Under the pieces are notes generated by a model. The model saw only the letters and a program-made list of their open reading frames with translations, had not been told where the DNA came from and searched no databases. DNA of 64,000 bases from Rhodoplanes tepidamans (GTDB taxonomy: Bacteria > Pseudomonadota > Alphaproteobacteria > Rhizobiales > Xanthobacteraceae), in assembly GCF_030813915.1 (NCBI RefSeq), contig NZ_JAUSUJ010000029.1:1-64000 (forward strand). Direction: 5' to 3'. Shown here piece by piece: positions 35,704 through 46,749 of the stretch (its first letter is position 1; each line of letters starts with the position of its first letter). Made by a program: the position numbers and the translations under genes.

Positions 35704-38673
35704 GTGGCGAACCAGCCGGCAGCGATGGCCGTGGACGCGACGCCCGCGACGCTCGCGGCGCGCATCGTGCGTGCCCCCCTGATGGTCGAGGCCGAGACCG
35801 CCCGCGAGGCGGTCGACGACTGGATCGGCGAGGCGGGCGAGGCCGGCGCCGCCTTCGCCGCGATCGCCGCCCGGCATCCGATGGTGCGGGCCCTCGCCGA
35901 AGGGCTGGCCGACGGCTCGCCCTTCCTGTGGGAGCTGGTCCGGCGCGATCCCGCAACCTTCGTGGCGCTGCTCGGCTCCGACCCGGACGCGCGCTTTCCG
36001 GCTCGTCTCTCGGAGACGTTCCGGGCGGTCGCGCAGAGCCGCGACGACGCCGAGGTGATGCGGCTGCTGCGCCGGCTCAAGGCCGAGGCGGCGCTGCTGA
36101 TCGCGCTCGCCGACATCGGCGGGGTGTGGGCGCTGGAGCGGGTCACCCGGGCGCTCAGCGACCTCGCCGACACGGCCGTGCGGGCGGCGGTGCGCTATCT
36201 GCTCCTCGCCGCCATGCGGGCCGGCAAGCTGGTGCCGCGCGATCCCGACCACATCGAGGAGCACTCCGGCTACGTCGTCTTCGCCATGGGCAAGGGCGGC
36301 GCCCACGAGCTCAACTATTCGAGCGACATCGACCTCATCGTGTTCTTCGATCCGGCGGCGCCGCTCGCCCCCGACATCGAGCCGGGCCTGCTGTTCGTGC
36401 GGATCACCCGCAGCCTGATCAAGCTGCTGCAGGAGCGCACCGGGGACGGCTACGTGTTCCGCGTCGACCTGCGCCTGCGCCCCGACCCGGCCTCGACCCA
36501 GGTCGCGGTCTCGGTGCCGGCGGCGCTGCACTACTACGAGAGCATCGGCCAGAACTGGGAGCGCGCCGCCTTCATCAAGGCGCGGCCCTGCGCCGGCGAC
36601 CTGGCGCTCGGCGGGGTGGTGCTCAAGGAGCTGACGCCGTTCGTCTGGCGCAAGTATCTCGACTTCGCGACGCTCGCCGACGTGCACGCGATGAAGCGCC
36701 AGATCCACGCCTACAAGGGCCACGGCGACATCGCGGTGGAGGGCCACAACGTCAAGCTCGGCCGCGGCGGCATCCGCGAGATCGAGTTCTTCGTGCAGAC
36801 CCAGCAGCTCATCGCCGGCGGCCGCAATCCCGGCCTGCGCGGCCGCGAGACGCTGGCGATGCTCACCGTCCTCGCCGAGGGCGGCTGGATCGCGCCGGAG
36901 GCGGCGACCGAGCTCGCCCGCGCCTACCGGTTCCTGCGCGAGGTCGAGCACCGCCTGCAGATGGTCGCCGACGAGCAGACCCACAACCTGCCCTCCGACC
37001 GGCCGGCGCTGGAGCGCTTCGCCCGTTTCCTCGGCTACGAGAGCCGGGACGCCTTCGCGGCGGCGCTGCTCGCCGAGCTGAACGTCGTCCAGCGCCACTA
37101 CGGCGCGCTGTTCGAGCACGCCGCCCTGCGTGCCGCCGAGCAGCGCGGCCTCGCCTTCCCGGCCGACCGCGACGACAAGGAGACGCTCGACAAGCTCGGC
37201 GCCATGGGCTTCCGCACCCCGCTCGAGGTCTCGACCACGGTGCGGCGCTGGCTGACCGGGGCGCCGCGCGGCCTGCGCGGCGAGACGGCGCGGACGCATT
37301 TCGAGCAGCTCGTGCCGATGCTGCTCGACCAGCTCGCCAGCTCGGAGAACCCGGACGGCGCGGTGCTGGCCTTCGATCATTTCCTCAATGGCCTGCACGG
37401 CGGCGGGCGGTTGTTCGCGCTGCTCAACCAGAACCCGGACCTGGTGGCGCTGGTCGGCCTGCTGCTCGGCACCGCGCCGCGGCTCGCCGACATCCTGGCG
37501 GCGCATCCGCAGGTGATGGATCCGCTGATCGATCCGGCCTTCTTCGGCGCGCTGCCGGACGCCGCGCGGCTCGACGCGGAGCTCGAGCGCTCGCTCGCCC
37601 AGGCGCGCTCCGACGAGGACTTTCTCGACCGCGTGCGGCTGTTCGGCCAGGAGCACATGTTCCTGATCGGCGCCCGCATCCTCTCCGGCACGGTCTCGGC
37701 CGTGCAGGCCGGCGACGCCTTCGCCGGGCTCGCCGACGTGGTGATCAAGGCGCTGCACCGCTCGGTCGAGCGCAGCTTCGCGGCGACCTACGGCCGCATC
37801 AAGGGCGGCGAGAGCGCCGTGCTCGCCATGGGCAAGCTCGGCGGCCGCGAGATGACGGCCTCCTCCGACCTCGACCTGATCGTCATCTACGACTTCGACG
37901 AGCAGAGCCCCGAGTCCGACGGCGCCCGCTCGCTCTACGGCAGCCAGTACTGGGCCCGCTTCACCCAGCGGCTGATCAACGCGCTGACCACCCAGACCAA
38001 TCATGGCCGCCTCTACGAGGTCGACATGCGGCTGCGGCCGTCCGGCCGCTCCGGCCCGGTCGCCACCTCGCTCGCCGCCTTCCGCGAGTATCAGCGCAGC
38101 GAGGCGTGGACCTGGGAGCACCTGGCGCTGACGCGGGCCCGCGTCGTCTCGGCGTCGCCCGCCTTCGCCCGCGCCGTCGAGCAGGCGATCCGGGCGGTCC
38201 TGTGCGTGCCGCGCGACGCGAAGACCATCGCGGGCGACGTCGTCGAGATGCGCCGCGCCATCGCGACCGAGAAGGGCGACAGCGAGCGCTGGAACCTGAA
38301 ATACGTCGCCGGCGGCCTGGTCGACATCGAGTTCGTCGCCCAGTACCTGCAGCTCGTCCACGCCGCCAAGACGCCGGCCATCCTCGACACCTCGACCATC
38401 CGGGTGCTGGAGAAGGCGGCCCGGCACGGGCTCCTCGCGGTCGAGGACGCCGAGGTGCTGCGCCCGGCGGCGCGTCTCTATCACGACCTGACCCACGTGC
38501 TGCGGCTGTGCCTGCCGGGACCGTTCGTCCCGGAGAAGGCCGGCGCCGGCCTGCTCGCGCTGCTCACCCGCGCCGCCGACGTGCCCGATTTCCCGACCCT
38601 GGAGGCCCACCTCGCCGAGACCCAGGAGCGGGTCCGCGCCAGCTTCGTGCGGATCCTCGGGGAGGAGCCGTAG
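35704..38673 (+). CDS. glnE: Bifunctional glutamine synthetase adenylyltransferase/deadenylase
   Basis: A 989-aa enzyme controlling nitrogen assimilation by adenylylating and deadenylylating GlnA in response to PII and glutamine. Two nucleotidyltransferase domains are visible. The N-terminal deadenylylase has HELNYSSDIDLIVFFD (Asp208) and the C-terminal adenylylase has MTASSDLDLIVIYDFD (Asp722). Each is followed by a regulatory helical region, e.g. FVQTQQLIAGGRNPGLRGRE and LVDIEFVAQYLQL. I chose GTG 35704, which has AAGGA at 35693-35697 and begins just after the kinase stop; ATG 35725 is an alternative. It is probably cotranscribed with the two-component pair. Confidence 0.97.
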   Translation: MANQPAAMAVDATPATLAARIVRAPLMVEAETAREAVDDWIGEAGEAGAAFAAIAARHPMVRALAEGLADGSPFLWELVRRDPATFVALLGSDPDARFPARLSETFRAVAQSRDDAEVMRLLRRLKAEAALLIALADIGGVWALERVTRALSDLADTAVRAAVRYLLLAAMRAGKLVPRDPDHIEEHSGYVVFAMGKGGAHELNYSSDIDLIVFFDPAAPLAPDIEPGLLFVRITRSLIKLLQERTGDGYVFRVDLRLRPDPASTQVAVSVPAALHYYESIGQNWERAAFIKARPCAGDLALGGVVLKELTPFVWRKYLDFATLADVHAMKRQIHAYKGHGDIAVEGHNVKLGRGGIREIEFFVQTQQLIAGGRNPGLRGRETLAMLTVLAEGGWIAPEAATELARAYRFLREVEHRLQMVADEQTHNLPSDRPALERFARFLGYESRDAFAAALLAELNVVQRHYGALFEHAALRAAEQRGLAFPADRDDKETLDKLGAMGFRTPLEVSTTVRRWLTGAPRGLRGETARTHFEQLVPMLLDQLASSENPDGAVLAFDHFLNGLHGGGRLFALLNQNPDLVALVGLLLGTAPRLADILAAHPQVMDPLIDPAFFGALPDAARLDAELERSLAQARSDEDFLDRVRLFGQEHMFLIGARILSGTVSAVQAGDAFAGLADVVIKALHRSVERSFAATYGRIKGGESAVLAMGKLGGREMTASSDLDLIVIYDFDEQSPESDGARSLYGSQYWARFTQRLINALTTQTNHGRLYEVDMRLRPSGRSGPVATSLAAFREYQRSEAWTWEHLALTRARVVSASPAFARAVEQAIRAVLCVPRDAKTIAGDVVEMRRAIATEKGDSERWNLKYVAGGLVDIEFVAQYLQLVHAAKTPAILDTSTIRVLEKAARHGLLAVEDAEVLRPAARLYHDLTHVLRLCLPGPFVPEKAGAGLLALLTRAADVPDFPTLEAHLAETQERVRASFVRILGEEP

Positions 38674-38698
38674 CATCGCGGCCGGCCGGCGGTTGCAT

Positions 38699-38732
38699 AT
38701 CGATTTCAATTGGATGATGATTTGAAATCGAT
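38699..38732. promoter_or_regulatory. Palindromic operator of the Xre/RES module
   Basis: Perfect 11-bp arms ATCGATTTCAA (38699-38709) and TTGAAATCGAT (38722-38732), separated by 12 nt, lie 25 nt before the antitoxin start. It is AT-rich against GC-rich surroundings and placed to autoregulate the pair. Confidence 0.8.
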
Positions 38733-38756
38733 GTGCGATGTGCTGGAGGCGTGGTG

Positions 38757-39095
38757 ATGTCCACGGCCGTGAGCCGGATCCTCGATCGACTTCGAGAAGG
38801 TGGTGGCCTGCAGGGCAAGGACATCGCCAACATCGTCGCAGTCTCTCCCGCGACGGTGTCGCGCTGGGCGAGCGGCAAGGCGATGCCGGACTTGCGCACC
38901 CAGACCGTGATGGCCGAGCTGCGTTATGTCGTCGACCGGCTCGCCGAGCTCTACACGCCGGACGAGACGCGGCTCTGGCTCCATGCGCGGCATCCGATGC
39001 TCGGCGGCGAGCGGGCCATCGACCTGATTCATTCCGGCCGGACCGAGGATGTTCTGGCGATCATAGAGGCGCTGGACCAGGGCGCCTTCACCTGA
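38757..39095 (+). CDS. MbcA/ParS/Xre-type antitoxin
   Basis: A 112-aa antitoxin. An N-terminal helix-turn-helix (about residues 20-55: LQGKDIANIVAVSPATVSRW) is followed by a C-terminal MbcA/ParS toxin-binding domain (VVDRLAELYTPDETRLWLHA, MLGGERAIDLIHSGRTEDVL). ATG 38757 has GGAGG at 38745-38749 with 7-nt spacing. Its TGA overlaps the toxin ATG (TGATG). It represses its own operon through the palindrome just upstream (inference from position) and neutralises the RES toxin. Confidence 0.93.
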   Translation: MSTAVSRILDRLREGGGLQGKDIANIVAVSPATVSRWASGKAMPDLRTQTVMAELRYVVDRLAELYTPDETRLWLHARHPMLGGERAIDLIHSGRTEDVLAIIEALDQGAFT

Positions 39096-39652
39096 TGCCC
39101 GACGATCTCCGCCGGGCCCGCGACCTCGAGCTTCTCGACGCGGTCGACGCGCTGGCGCGCGAGCCGTTCGAGGGCGAGACGTGGCGGATCGTCCGCGAAG
39201 GGCGGGACCCGTGCCTCGGCGGCGCCTCGCTCAGTCGGTGGTGCAACGGACGGTTCGAGGTTCTCTATACGGCTTTGGACCGTGACGGCGCCGGGGCCGA
39301 GATCCACGCGCTGCTGTCGTCGCAGCCGGTCTTTCCGTCCAGGCCGCGTTGGTTCGCGCATCGGCTGCGAATTACGGGAGTCCGAACGTTGCACATCGCC
39401 GACATGGCGATGCGCGCCCGCCTCGGTGTCGATGTCGATCGCTGGGGGGAGCGCGACTACGGACGAACGCAGGACATCGCCGATGCGGCCCATTTCCTCG
39501 GTTTCGACGGTCTGGTGGCGCCGAGCGCCCGATGGTCCTGCGCGAACCTGATGCTCTTCACCGATCGTCTCGCACCCGATGCGATCACGGTGGTCGCGAG
39601 CGAGCCCGAGCCGATCGACTGGATGGCCTGGCGCCTGCGGGTGCGCCGTTAG
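39095..39652 (+). CDS. RES-domain toxin
   Basis: A 185-aa toxin of the RES family, enzymes that typically degrade NAD+ or ADP-ribosylate a target. The RES core includes TWRIVREGRDPCLGGASLSR with Arg and Ser positions, GRFEVLYTALDRDGAGAEIH (the E of the R-Y-E-S-type set), and FLGFDGLVAPSARWSCANLM near the C-terminus. It is coupled to the Xre/MbcA antitoxin by a 1-nt overlap. It lies between glnE and the minus-strand PleC-like kinase. Confidence 0.93.
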   Translation: MPDDLRRARDLELLDAVDALAREPFEGETWRIVREGRDPCLGGASLSRWCNGRFEVLYTALDRDGAGAEIHALLSSQPVFPSRPRWFAHRLRITGVRTLHIADMAMRARLGVDVDRWGERDYGRTQDIADAAHFLGFDGLVAPSARWSCANLMLFTDRLAPDAITVVASEPEPIDWMAWRLRVRR

Positions 39653-39664
39653 GCTGTCCGCTCC

Positions 39665-42043
<2,379 letters not shown>

Positions 42044-42274
42044 CGCCAGCCTCCGTTCGGATTCAGTCCTGAGTTGGTCGGAAGGATGTGCCGCATCTCC
42101 CCGAACGGCGGCATTGGAATCGAATATTAACGATTTGTCGAGAGTCACCGAATCGATTTCGGCCACATTTTTCTCGACCGAGAAAAACCCGAGTCTTTGG
42201 AATCTGATAGTCGGTCGCCGGAGCGCGCCCGACCGGCCGCCGACGACGGCTTCAGGCGCGGCGGCGCGCGCCGC

Positions 42275-44926
42275 TCAGCGCTCGCCGAGCGAACGCTCGA
42301 CGATGTCGGCCAGATCGCGCGACAGCGACGGCCTCGCCGCCACCCGCTCGAGCGTGGCGCGCGCCTTGTCGCGGCGCCCCGGCTCGAGCGCCCGCCAGCT
42401 CCGGAACGCCGTCATCAGGCGCGCCGCGACCTGCGGATTGCGGCCGTCGAGCGTCGTCACCATCTCGGCGACGAAGTCGTAGCCGGCCCCGTCGGCGCGG
42501 TTGAACTGGGTGTGGTTCGCCTGGGCGAAGGAGCCGAGCAGGGCGCGCACTCGGTTCGGGTTGCCGAGCGAGAAGGCGGGGTGGGCGGTCAGCCGCTGCA
42601 CCCGGGCGAGCGTTCCCGCGTCCGGGATCATGGCCTGCAGCGCGAACCACTTGTCGATGACGAGCGGGTCCTCGCGGAAGCGGTCGGCGAAATCGGCGAG
42701 CGCCTCCTCGCGCTCGGCCGTGTCGTGCAGGCTGAGGGTGCCGAGCGCCGCCATGCGGTCGGTCATGTTGTCGGCCTCGGCATACTGGGCGGCGGCGAGC
42801 CCGATGGCGCCCGGATGGCCGGGCGCGGCGAGGAGGTCGAGGCACACGTTGCGCAGCGACCGCCGGCCGGCGCTCGCCGCGTCGGGCGAGTAGGGGGCGT
42901 CGTCGCGCAGCCGGTCGTAGAGGACCCGCAGCGTCGGGGCGAGGTCGTTGCCGATCGCCCGGCGCAGGGCGTGGCGGGCCAGCCAGATCGCCTCCGGATC
43001 GACGTCGCGGCCGATGTCGCGGGCGATGTCGCCTTCCGACGGGATCGACAGCACCTGCGCCACGAAGGCCGGCTCCAGCCGCTCGTCGGCCAGCACCGCG
43101 GCCAGGGCGTGGACGAGCCCGCCATCGTGGCGCACGCCGCCGCCGGCCCGGATCACCGCGACGTTGCCGATCAGGATCTCGGAGGCGAGCGTCTGCACCG
43201 CCTGCCAGCGGTTGAACGGGTCGGAGTCGTGGGTGGCGAGGAAGCGCAGGTCGTCGCTGCCGAGGTCGGCCTTGATCTTCACCGGCGCCGAGAAGCCGCG
43301 GTTGAGCGACGGCACGACCCGCCCGGGGAGACCCTCGAGCACGAAGGTCTCGGCCGGCCTGGTCAGGACGAGAACGCCGCGCTCCACGGGGCCGTGTCCG
43401 CGGAGCACCGGCGGCACGTCGGCCCCGTCCGGCCCGACGAGACCCAGCACCAGCGGGATCACCATCGGCGACTTGGTCGGCTGGCCCGGGGTCGGCGGCA
43501 CCACCTGGGCGATGTCGAGGCTGAGCGTGCCGGCCTGGGCGTCGTAGCGGCGGGTCACCGCGAGCTCCGGCGTGCCGGCCTGGGCGTACCAGAGCATGAA
43601 CTGGGTCAGGTCGGCGCCGCCCGCCTCGGCGAAGCAGGCGACGAACTCCTCGATGGTGGCGGCGCGCCCGTCGTGGCGGGCGAAGTAGAGATCCATGCCG
43701 GCCCGGAACCTGTCCGGTCCGAGCAGGGTCTTCAGCATGCGCACCACCTCGGCGCCCTTCTCGTAGACGGTCGCCGTGTAGAAGTTGTTGATCTCGCGAT
43801 ACGTCTCCGGCCGCACCGGATGGGCGAGCGGCCCCGCGTCCTCGACGAACTGATGGCCGCGCAGCACCCGCACGTCGGCGATGCGCTTCACCGGCCGGGA
43901 GCGCATGTCGGAGGAGAACTCCTGGTCGCGGAAGACGGTGAGCCCCTCCTTGAGACAGAGCTGGAACCAGTCGCGGCAGGTGATCCGGTTCCCGGTCCAG
44001 TTGTGGAAGTACTCGTGCGCGATCACCGCTTCGATATGGGCGAAGTCGGCGTCGGTCGCGGTCTCGGGCGAGGCGAGGACGTACTTGTCGTTGAAGATGT
44101 TGAGGCCCTTGTTCTCCATCGCTCCCATGTTGAAGTCGGCCACGGCGACGATGTTGAAGACGTCGAGGTCGTACTCGCGGCCGAACGCCTGCTCGTCCCA
44201 CCGCATCGACCGCTCGAGCGCCTCGAGCGCGTAGCCGGCGCGATCCTCCTTGCCGGGCTCGACATAGACGGCGAGCTCGACCGCGCGGCCCGACATGGTG
44301 GTGAAGCCGGTGCGGCGCGCCGCGAGGCGCCCGCCGACCAGCGCGAACAGATAACAGGGCTTCGGGAAGGGGTCGTGCCAGACCGCGTAGTGCCGGTTGG
44401 TGCCGGGCACCTCGCCGCGCTCGACCGGGTTGCCGTTGCCGAGCAGCACCGGCGCCTCGTCGCGGTCGGCCTCGATGCGGGTCGTGTAGACGGCCATCAC
44501 GTCGGGCCGGTCGGGGAAATAGGTGATGCGCCGGAAGCCTTCGGCCTCGCACTGGGTGCAGTAGTTGCCGCTCGACCGGTAGAGCCCCATCAGCTTGGTG
44601 TTGGCCGACGGGTCGATCTCGGTCTCGACCTCCAGCACGAACGGGCCGGCCGGCGGCTGCGGTATGGTGAGACCGTCCGGTGTCGCGGCATACGCGCTCT
44701 CCGGCAGCGCGACGCCGTCGACGCCGACCGACAGCGGCGTCAGCTCGTCGCCGTCGAGCACCAGCGGGGCGGGACCCGCGGCCTGCGGGTTCGGCCGCAG
44801 CGCCAGACGGGCCTTCACCCGCGTGCGCGTCGGGTGCAACGCAACATCGAGATGGACCGTGTCGACCAGCCAGTCGGGAGCACGATAGTCCGAGAGGCGG
44901 ATCGGGCGGGCTTGTTCGGTGCGCAT
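42275..44926 (-). CDS. pepN: Aminopeptidase N
   Basis: An 883-aa M1-family zinc aminopeptidase with broad specificity in cytosolic peptide turnover. The exopeptidase motif is GAMENKGLNIFN. The zinc site HEYFHNW (His304, His308) is completed by Glu327 in LCLKEGLTVFRDQEF. The long helical C-terminal domain (about 440-883) is typical of the bacterial PepN subgroup, which is about 870 aa. I chose ATG 44926, where family members start (MRTEQ, LSDYRAPDW). The frame open to 45076 adds unconserved residues. It is monocistronic on the minus strand after the PleC-like kinase. Confidence 0.96.
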   Translation of the reverse strand: MRTEQARPIRLSDYRAPDWLVDTVHLDVALHPTRTRVKARLALRPNPQAAGPAPLVLDGDELTPLSVGVDGVALPESAYAATPDGLTIPQPPAGPFVLEVETEIDPSANTKLMGLYRSSGNYCTQCEAEGFRRITYFPDRPDVMAVYTTRIEADRDEAPVLLGNGNPVERGEVPGTNRHYAVWHDPFPKPCYLFALVGGRLAARRTGFTTMSGRAVELAVYVEPGKEDRAGYALEALERSMRWDEQAFGREYDLDVFNIVAVADFNMGAMENKGLNIFNDKYVLASPETATDADFAHIEAVIAHEYFHNWTGNRITCRDWFQLCLKEGLTVFRDQEFSSDMRSRPVKRIADVRVLRGHQFVEDAGPLAHPVRPETYREINNFYTATVYEKGAEVVRMLKTLLGPDRFRAGMDLYFARHDGRAATIEEFVACFAEAGGADLTQFMLWYAQAGTPELAVTRRYDAQAGTLSLDIAQVVPPTPGQPTKSPMVIPLVLGLVGPDGADVPPVLRGHGPVERGVLVLTRPAETFVLEGLPGRVVPSLNRGFSAPVKIKADLGSDDLRFLATHDSDPFNRWQAVQTLASEILIGNVAVIRAGGGVRHDGGLVHALAAVLADERLEPAFVAQVLSIPSEGDIARDIGRDVDPEAIWLARHALRRAIGNDLAPTLRVLYDRLRDDAPYSPDAASAGRRSLRNVCLDLLAAPGHPGAIGLAAAQYAEADNMTDRMAALGTLSLHDTAEREEALADFADRFREDPLVIDKWFALQAMIPDAGTLARVQRLTAHPAFSLGNPNRVRALLGSFAQANHTQFNRADGAGYDFVAEMVTTLDGRNPQVAARLMTAFRSWRALEPGRRDKARATLERVAARPSLSRDLADIVERSLGER

Positions 44927-45594
44927 GAAGGTCCTCGATGTCTGCGAGCGCCATGTAATCCCGATGGGCTCCGAATTCCAACCGCGCCGCGGCGCCGCGC
45001 GGCCATTTCGCCGCAGCGCGACCATCGGTGCCGGATTTGCGGCATGCGACCTTTGTGCTTTAGTGGTGGCGGTCACCCGCTACTTCGAACGACAGCCACG
45101 ACACGCATCGCGACGCAGACGTGCGATCGGCCTCTCCGACCCGTCCGATCGCATCGTGAAGGAGGAGCCCCGACGTCGCCGCGCCGGCGACCGCGTCCAC
45201 CCACCGCCGTCCACCCATCACGATCGCCGATCAATCAAAAACCGACCGGTCACAATCAGAAGCCGGCCGCGGCTCCCACCGGAGCGCCACGCGGACCTGC
45301 CGCAGAGATCAGGGAGTTGAAACACATGCTGCCGAGAACGATCGCGTCCACGCCACCCGCGCCCGACATCGACCTGCCGCGCACGATCGCGCGCCTGCAC
45401 GTCCCGGGCGCGACCGCGCGTCTGCACGAGGGCGGCGCCGGCCCCCGCTGACGCCCGCGACCCGCCGCCGCGCCGCCGCAGAACCGCATCCCCGGCGGTT
45501 CTCCGCCGGCTCGACCGGTCCCGTTCCGCACCATCCATCACAAGAACACGCCGGGCGGTCGCACCCGCACCGGCGCGCCCAGGGAGAGAACGCA
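44927..45594. other. Long divergent intergenic region
   Basis: About 670 nt between pepN (minus) and the first TctC gene (plus). A TTTAGTGGTGG-like AT-rich patch near 45058 and an A-rich patch near 45235-45260 are the only departures from high GC. It contains one small supported-looking ORF (45326-45451); otherwise nothing recognised. Confidence 0.5.
45326..45451 (+). CDS. Possible 41-aa small ORF or leader
   Basis: ATG 45326 is preceded by AGGGAG at about 45310-45315. The peptide contains the repeated motif LPRTIA twice (MLPRTIASTPPAPDIDLPRT, then IARLHVPGATARLHEG) and ends GGAGPR. It lies 143 nt before the TctC-type gene in the same direction, so it could be a leader. It might also be spurious in GC-rich DNA; there is no family match. 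Confidence 0.25.
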   Translation: MLPRTIASTPPAPDIDLPRTIARLHVPGATARLHEGGAGPR

Positions 45595-46575
45595 ATGCGA
45601 GCAGTGAAGACCACCATCGCGGCCGGTGCCGCCCTTCTGGCGCTCGGCCTGCCCGGCTTCGCCCAGTCCTCCGGGTCGGATGCCGGCGCCTATCCGAGCC
45701 AGCTGGTGAAGATCGTCGTGCCGTTCGGGGCCGGCAGCATCACCGACAATCTCGCGCGCATCCTGGCCGACAAGCTCGGCGAGATGTGGAAGCAGCAGGT
45801 GATCGTCGAGAACCGCCCGGGCCTGACCGGCACCACGGCGGCCGCCAAGTCGCAGCCGGACGGCTACACGCTGATGCTCACGTCGAACGGCCACACGGTC
45901 GCCGGCACGGTCAACAAGAACATCCAGTTCGACCCGGTGAAGGACTTCGCCGGCGTCAGCAAGGTCGCCTCGGTGCCGCTGGTGGCGATCGTGCCGCCGG
46001 AGCTCGGGGTGAAGTCGCTGCCCGAGTTCCTCGCCATGGCCAAGGAGAAGCCCGGCAAGCTGAACTTCTCGTCGGCCGGCGTCGCCTCGACCTCGTTCCT
46101 CGGCTCCGAGCTGATGCGCCAGGGCGCCGGCGTCAACATCGTGCACGTGCCCTACAAGGGCGTGCCGGACGCCGTCACGGCGGTGGTGCGCAACGACGCG
46201 CAGCTCTATTTCGCGCCGATCCCCAACGCCCAGGAGCTCGCCGCCGCCGGCAAGGTGCGGATGATCGCAATCAACTCCAACAGCCGCAGCCGCAAGCTGC
46301 CGGAGGTCGCCACCGTCAAGGAGGCGGTGCCGTCCTACGACTACGACTCGTGGTTCGCCGTGCTGGCCCCGGCCGGCACCCCCAAGGCGATCGTCGCCAA
46401 GGTGAGCGCCGACATCGGCAAGGTGCTCGCGATGCCGGACGTGGTCGAGAGGCTCGACACGCTCGGCGCCGTCGCCTCGCCCGGCACGCCGGACGCGCTG
46501 GACAAGCAGCTCGCCCGTGAGACCGAGTTCTACGCCAAGGTCCTGCGCGACGCCGGCATCGGCGGCACGAACTGA
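45595..46575 (+). CDS. TctC/Bug-family periplasmic binding protein 1
   Basis: A 326-aa solute-binding protein of the tripartite tricarboxylate transporter family. It has a signal peptide at residues 1-24 (GAALLALGLPGFAQS) and then the Bug fold with KIVVPFGAGSITDNLARILA, VENRPGLTGTTAAAKSQPDG, a typical substrate-loop region (VPYKGVPDAVTAVVRNDAQL) and PSYDYDSWFAVLAPAGTPKA. ATG 45595 follows GGGAGAGAACGCA. No TctA/TctB membrane genes are nearby, so it is an orphan binding protein. The ligand, usually a carboxylate or amide, is not predictable. A hairpin terminator follows. Confidence 0.93.
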   Translation: MRAVKTTIAAGAALLALGLPGFAQSSGSDAGAYPSQLVKIVVPFGAGSITDNLARILADKLGEMWKQQVIVENRPGLTGTTAAAKSQPDGYTLMLTSNGHTVAGTVNKNIQFDPVKDFAGVSKVASVPLVAIVPPELGVKSLPEFLAMAKEKPGKLNFSSAGVASTSFLGSELMRQGAGVNIVHVPYKGVPDAVTAVVRNDAQLYFAPIPNAQELAAAGKVRMIAINSNSRSRKLPEVATVKEAVPSYDYDSWFAVLAPAGTPKAIVAKVSADIGKVLAMPDVVERLDTLGAVASPGTPDALDKQLARETEFYAKVLRDAGIGGTN

Positions 46576-46616
46576 GCCGGTCCGGCTCGGACCGGCGACT
46601 CCGCGTTCGGGCTCAC

Positions 46617-46651
46617 CCCCTCCCGTCGTCGCTTCGCGGCGACGGGAGGGG
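46617..46651. terminator. Hairpin after the first TctC gene
   Basis: 12-bp arms CCCCTCCCGTCG (46617-46628) and CGACGGGAGGGG (46640-46651) surround an 11-nt loop containing CTTCG. There is no T-run. It lies 42 nt after the TctC stop and before the dehydrogenase, probably ending the first transcript. Confidence 0.55.
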
Positions 46652-46713
46652 CCCCCACGGCACTCGCGACGTCGCCACCGAGGAAAAGGGCGCCGGAGCG
46701 GTCTCCAACGCGC

Positions 46714-46719
46714 TATAAT
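46714..46719 (+). promoter_or_regulatory. Candidate -10 box before the alcohol dehydrogenase
   Basis: A consensus TATAAT lies 31 nt before the dehydrogenase start and after the hairpin at 46617-46651. No convincing -35 box was seen, and such a hexamer can occur by chance, so this is a weak call. Confidence 0.3.
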
Positions 46720-46749
46720 GCCGCCCTCGGACGGGATCCGGAGGCGGTC

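Noticed and set aside
42197-45451. 1084-aa plus-strand open frame opposite pepN
   Set aside because: Antisense shadow of a clear aminopeptidase N; only the final 41 codons were kept as a weak small-ORF candidate.
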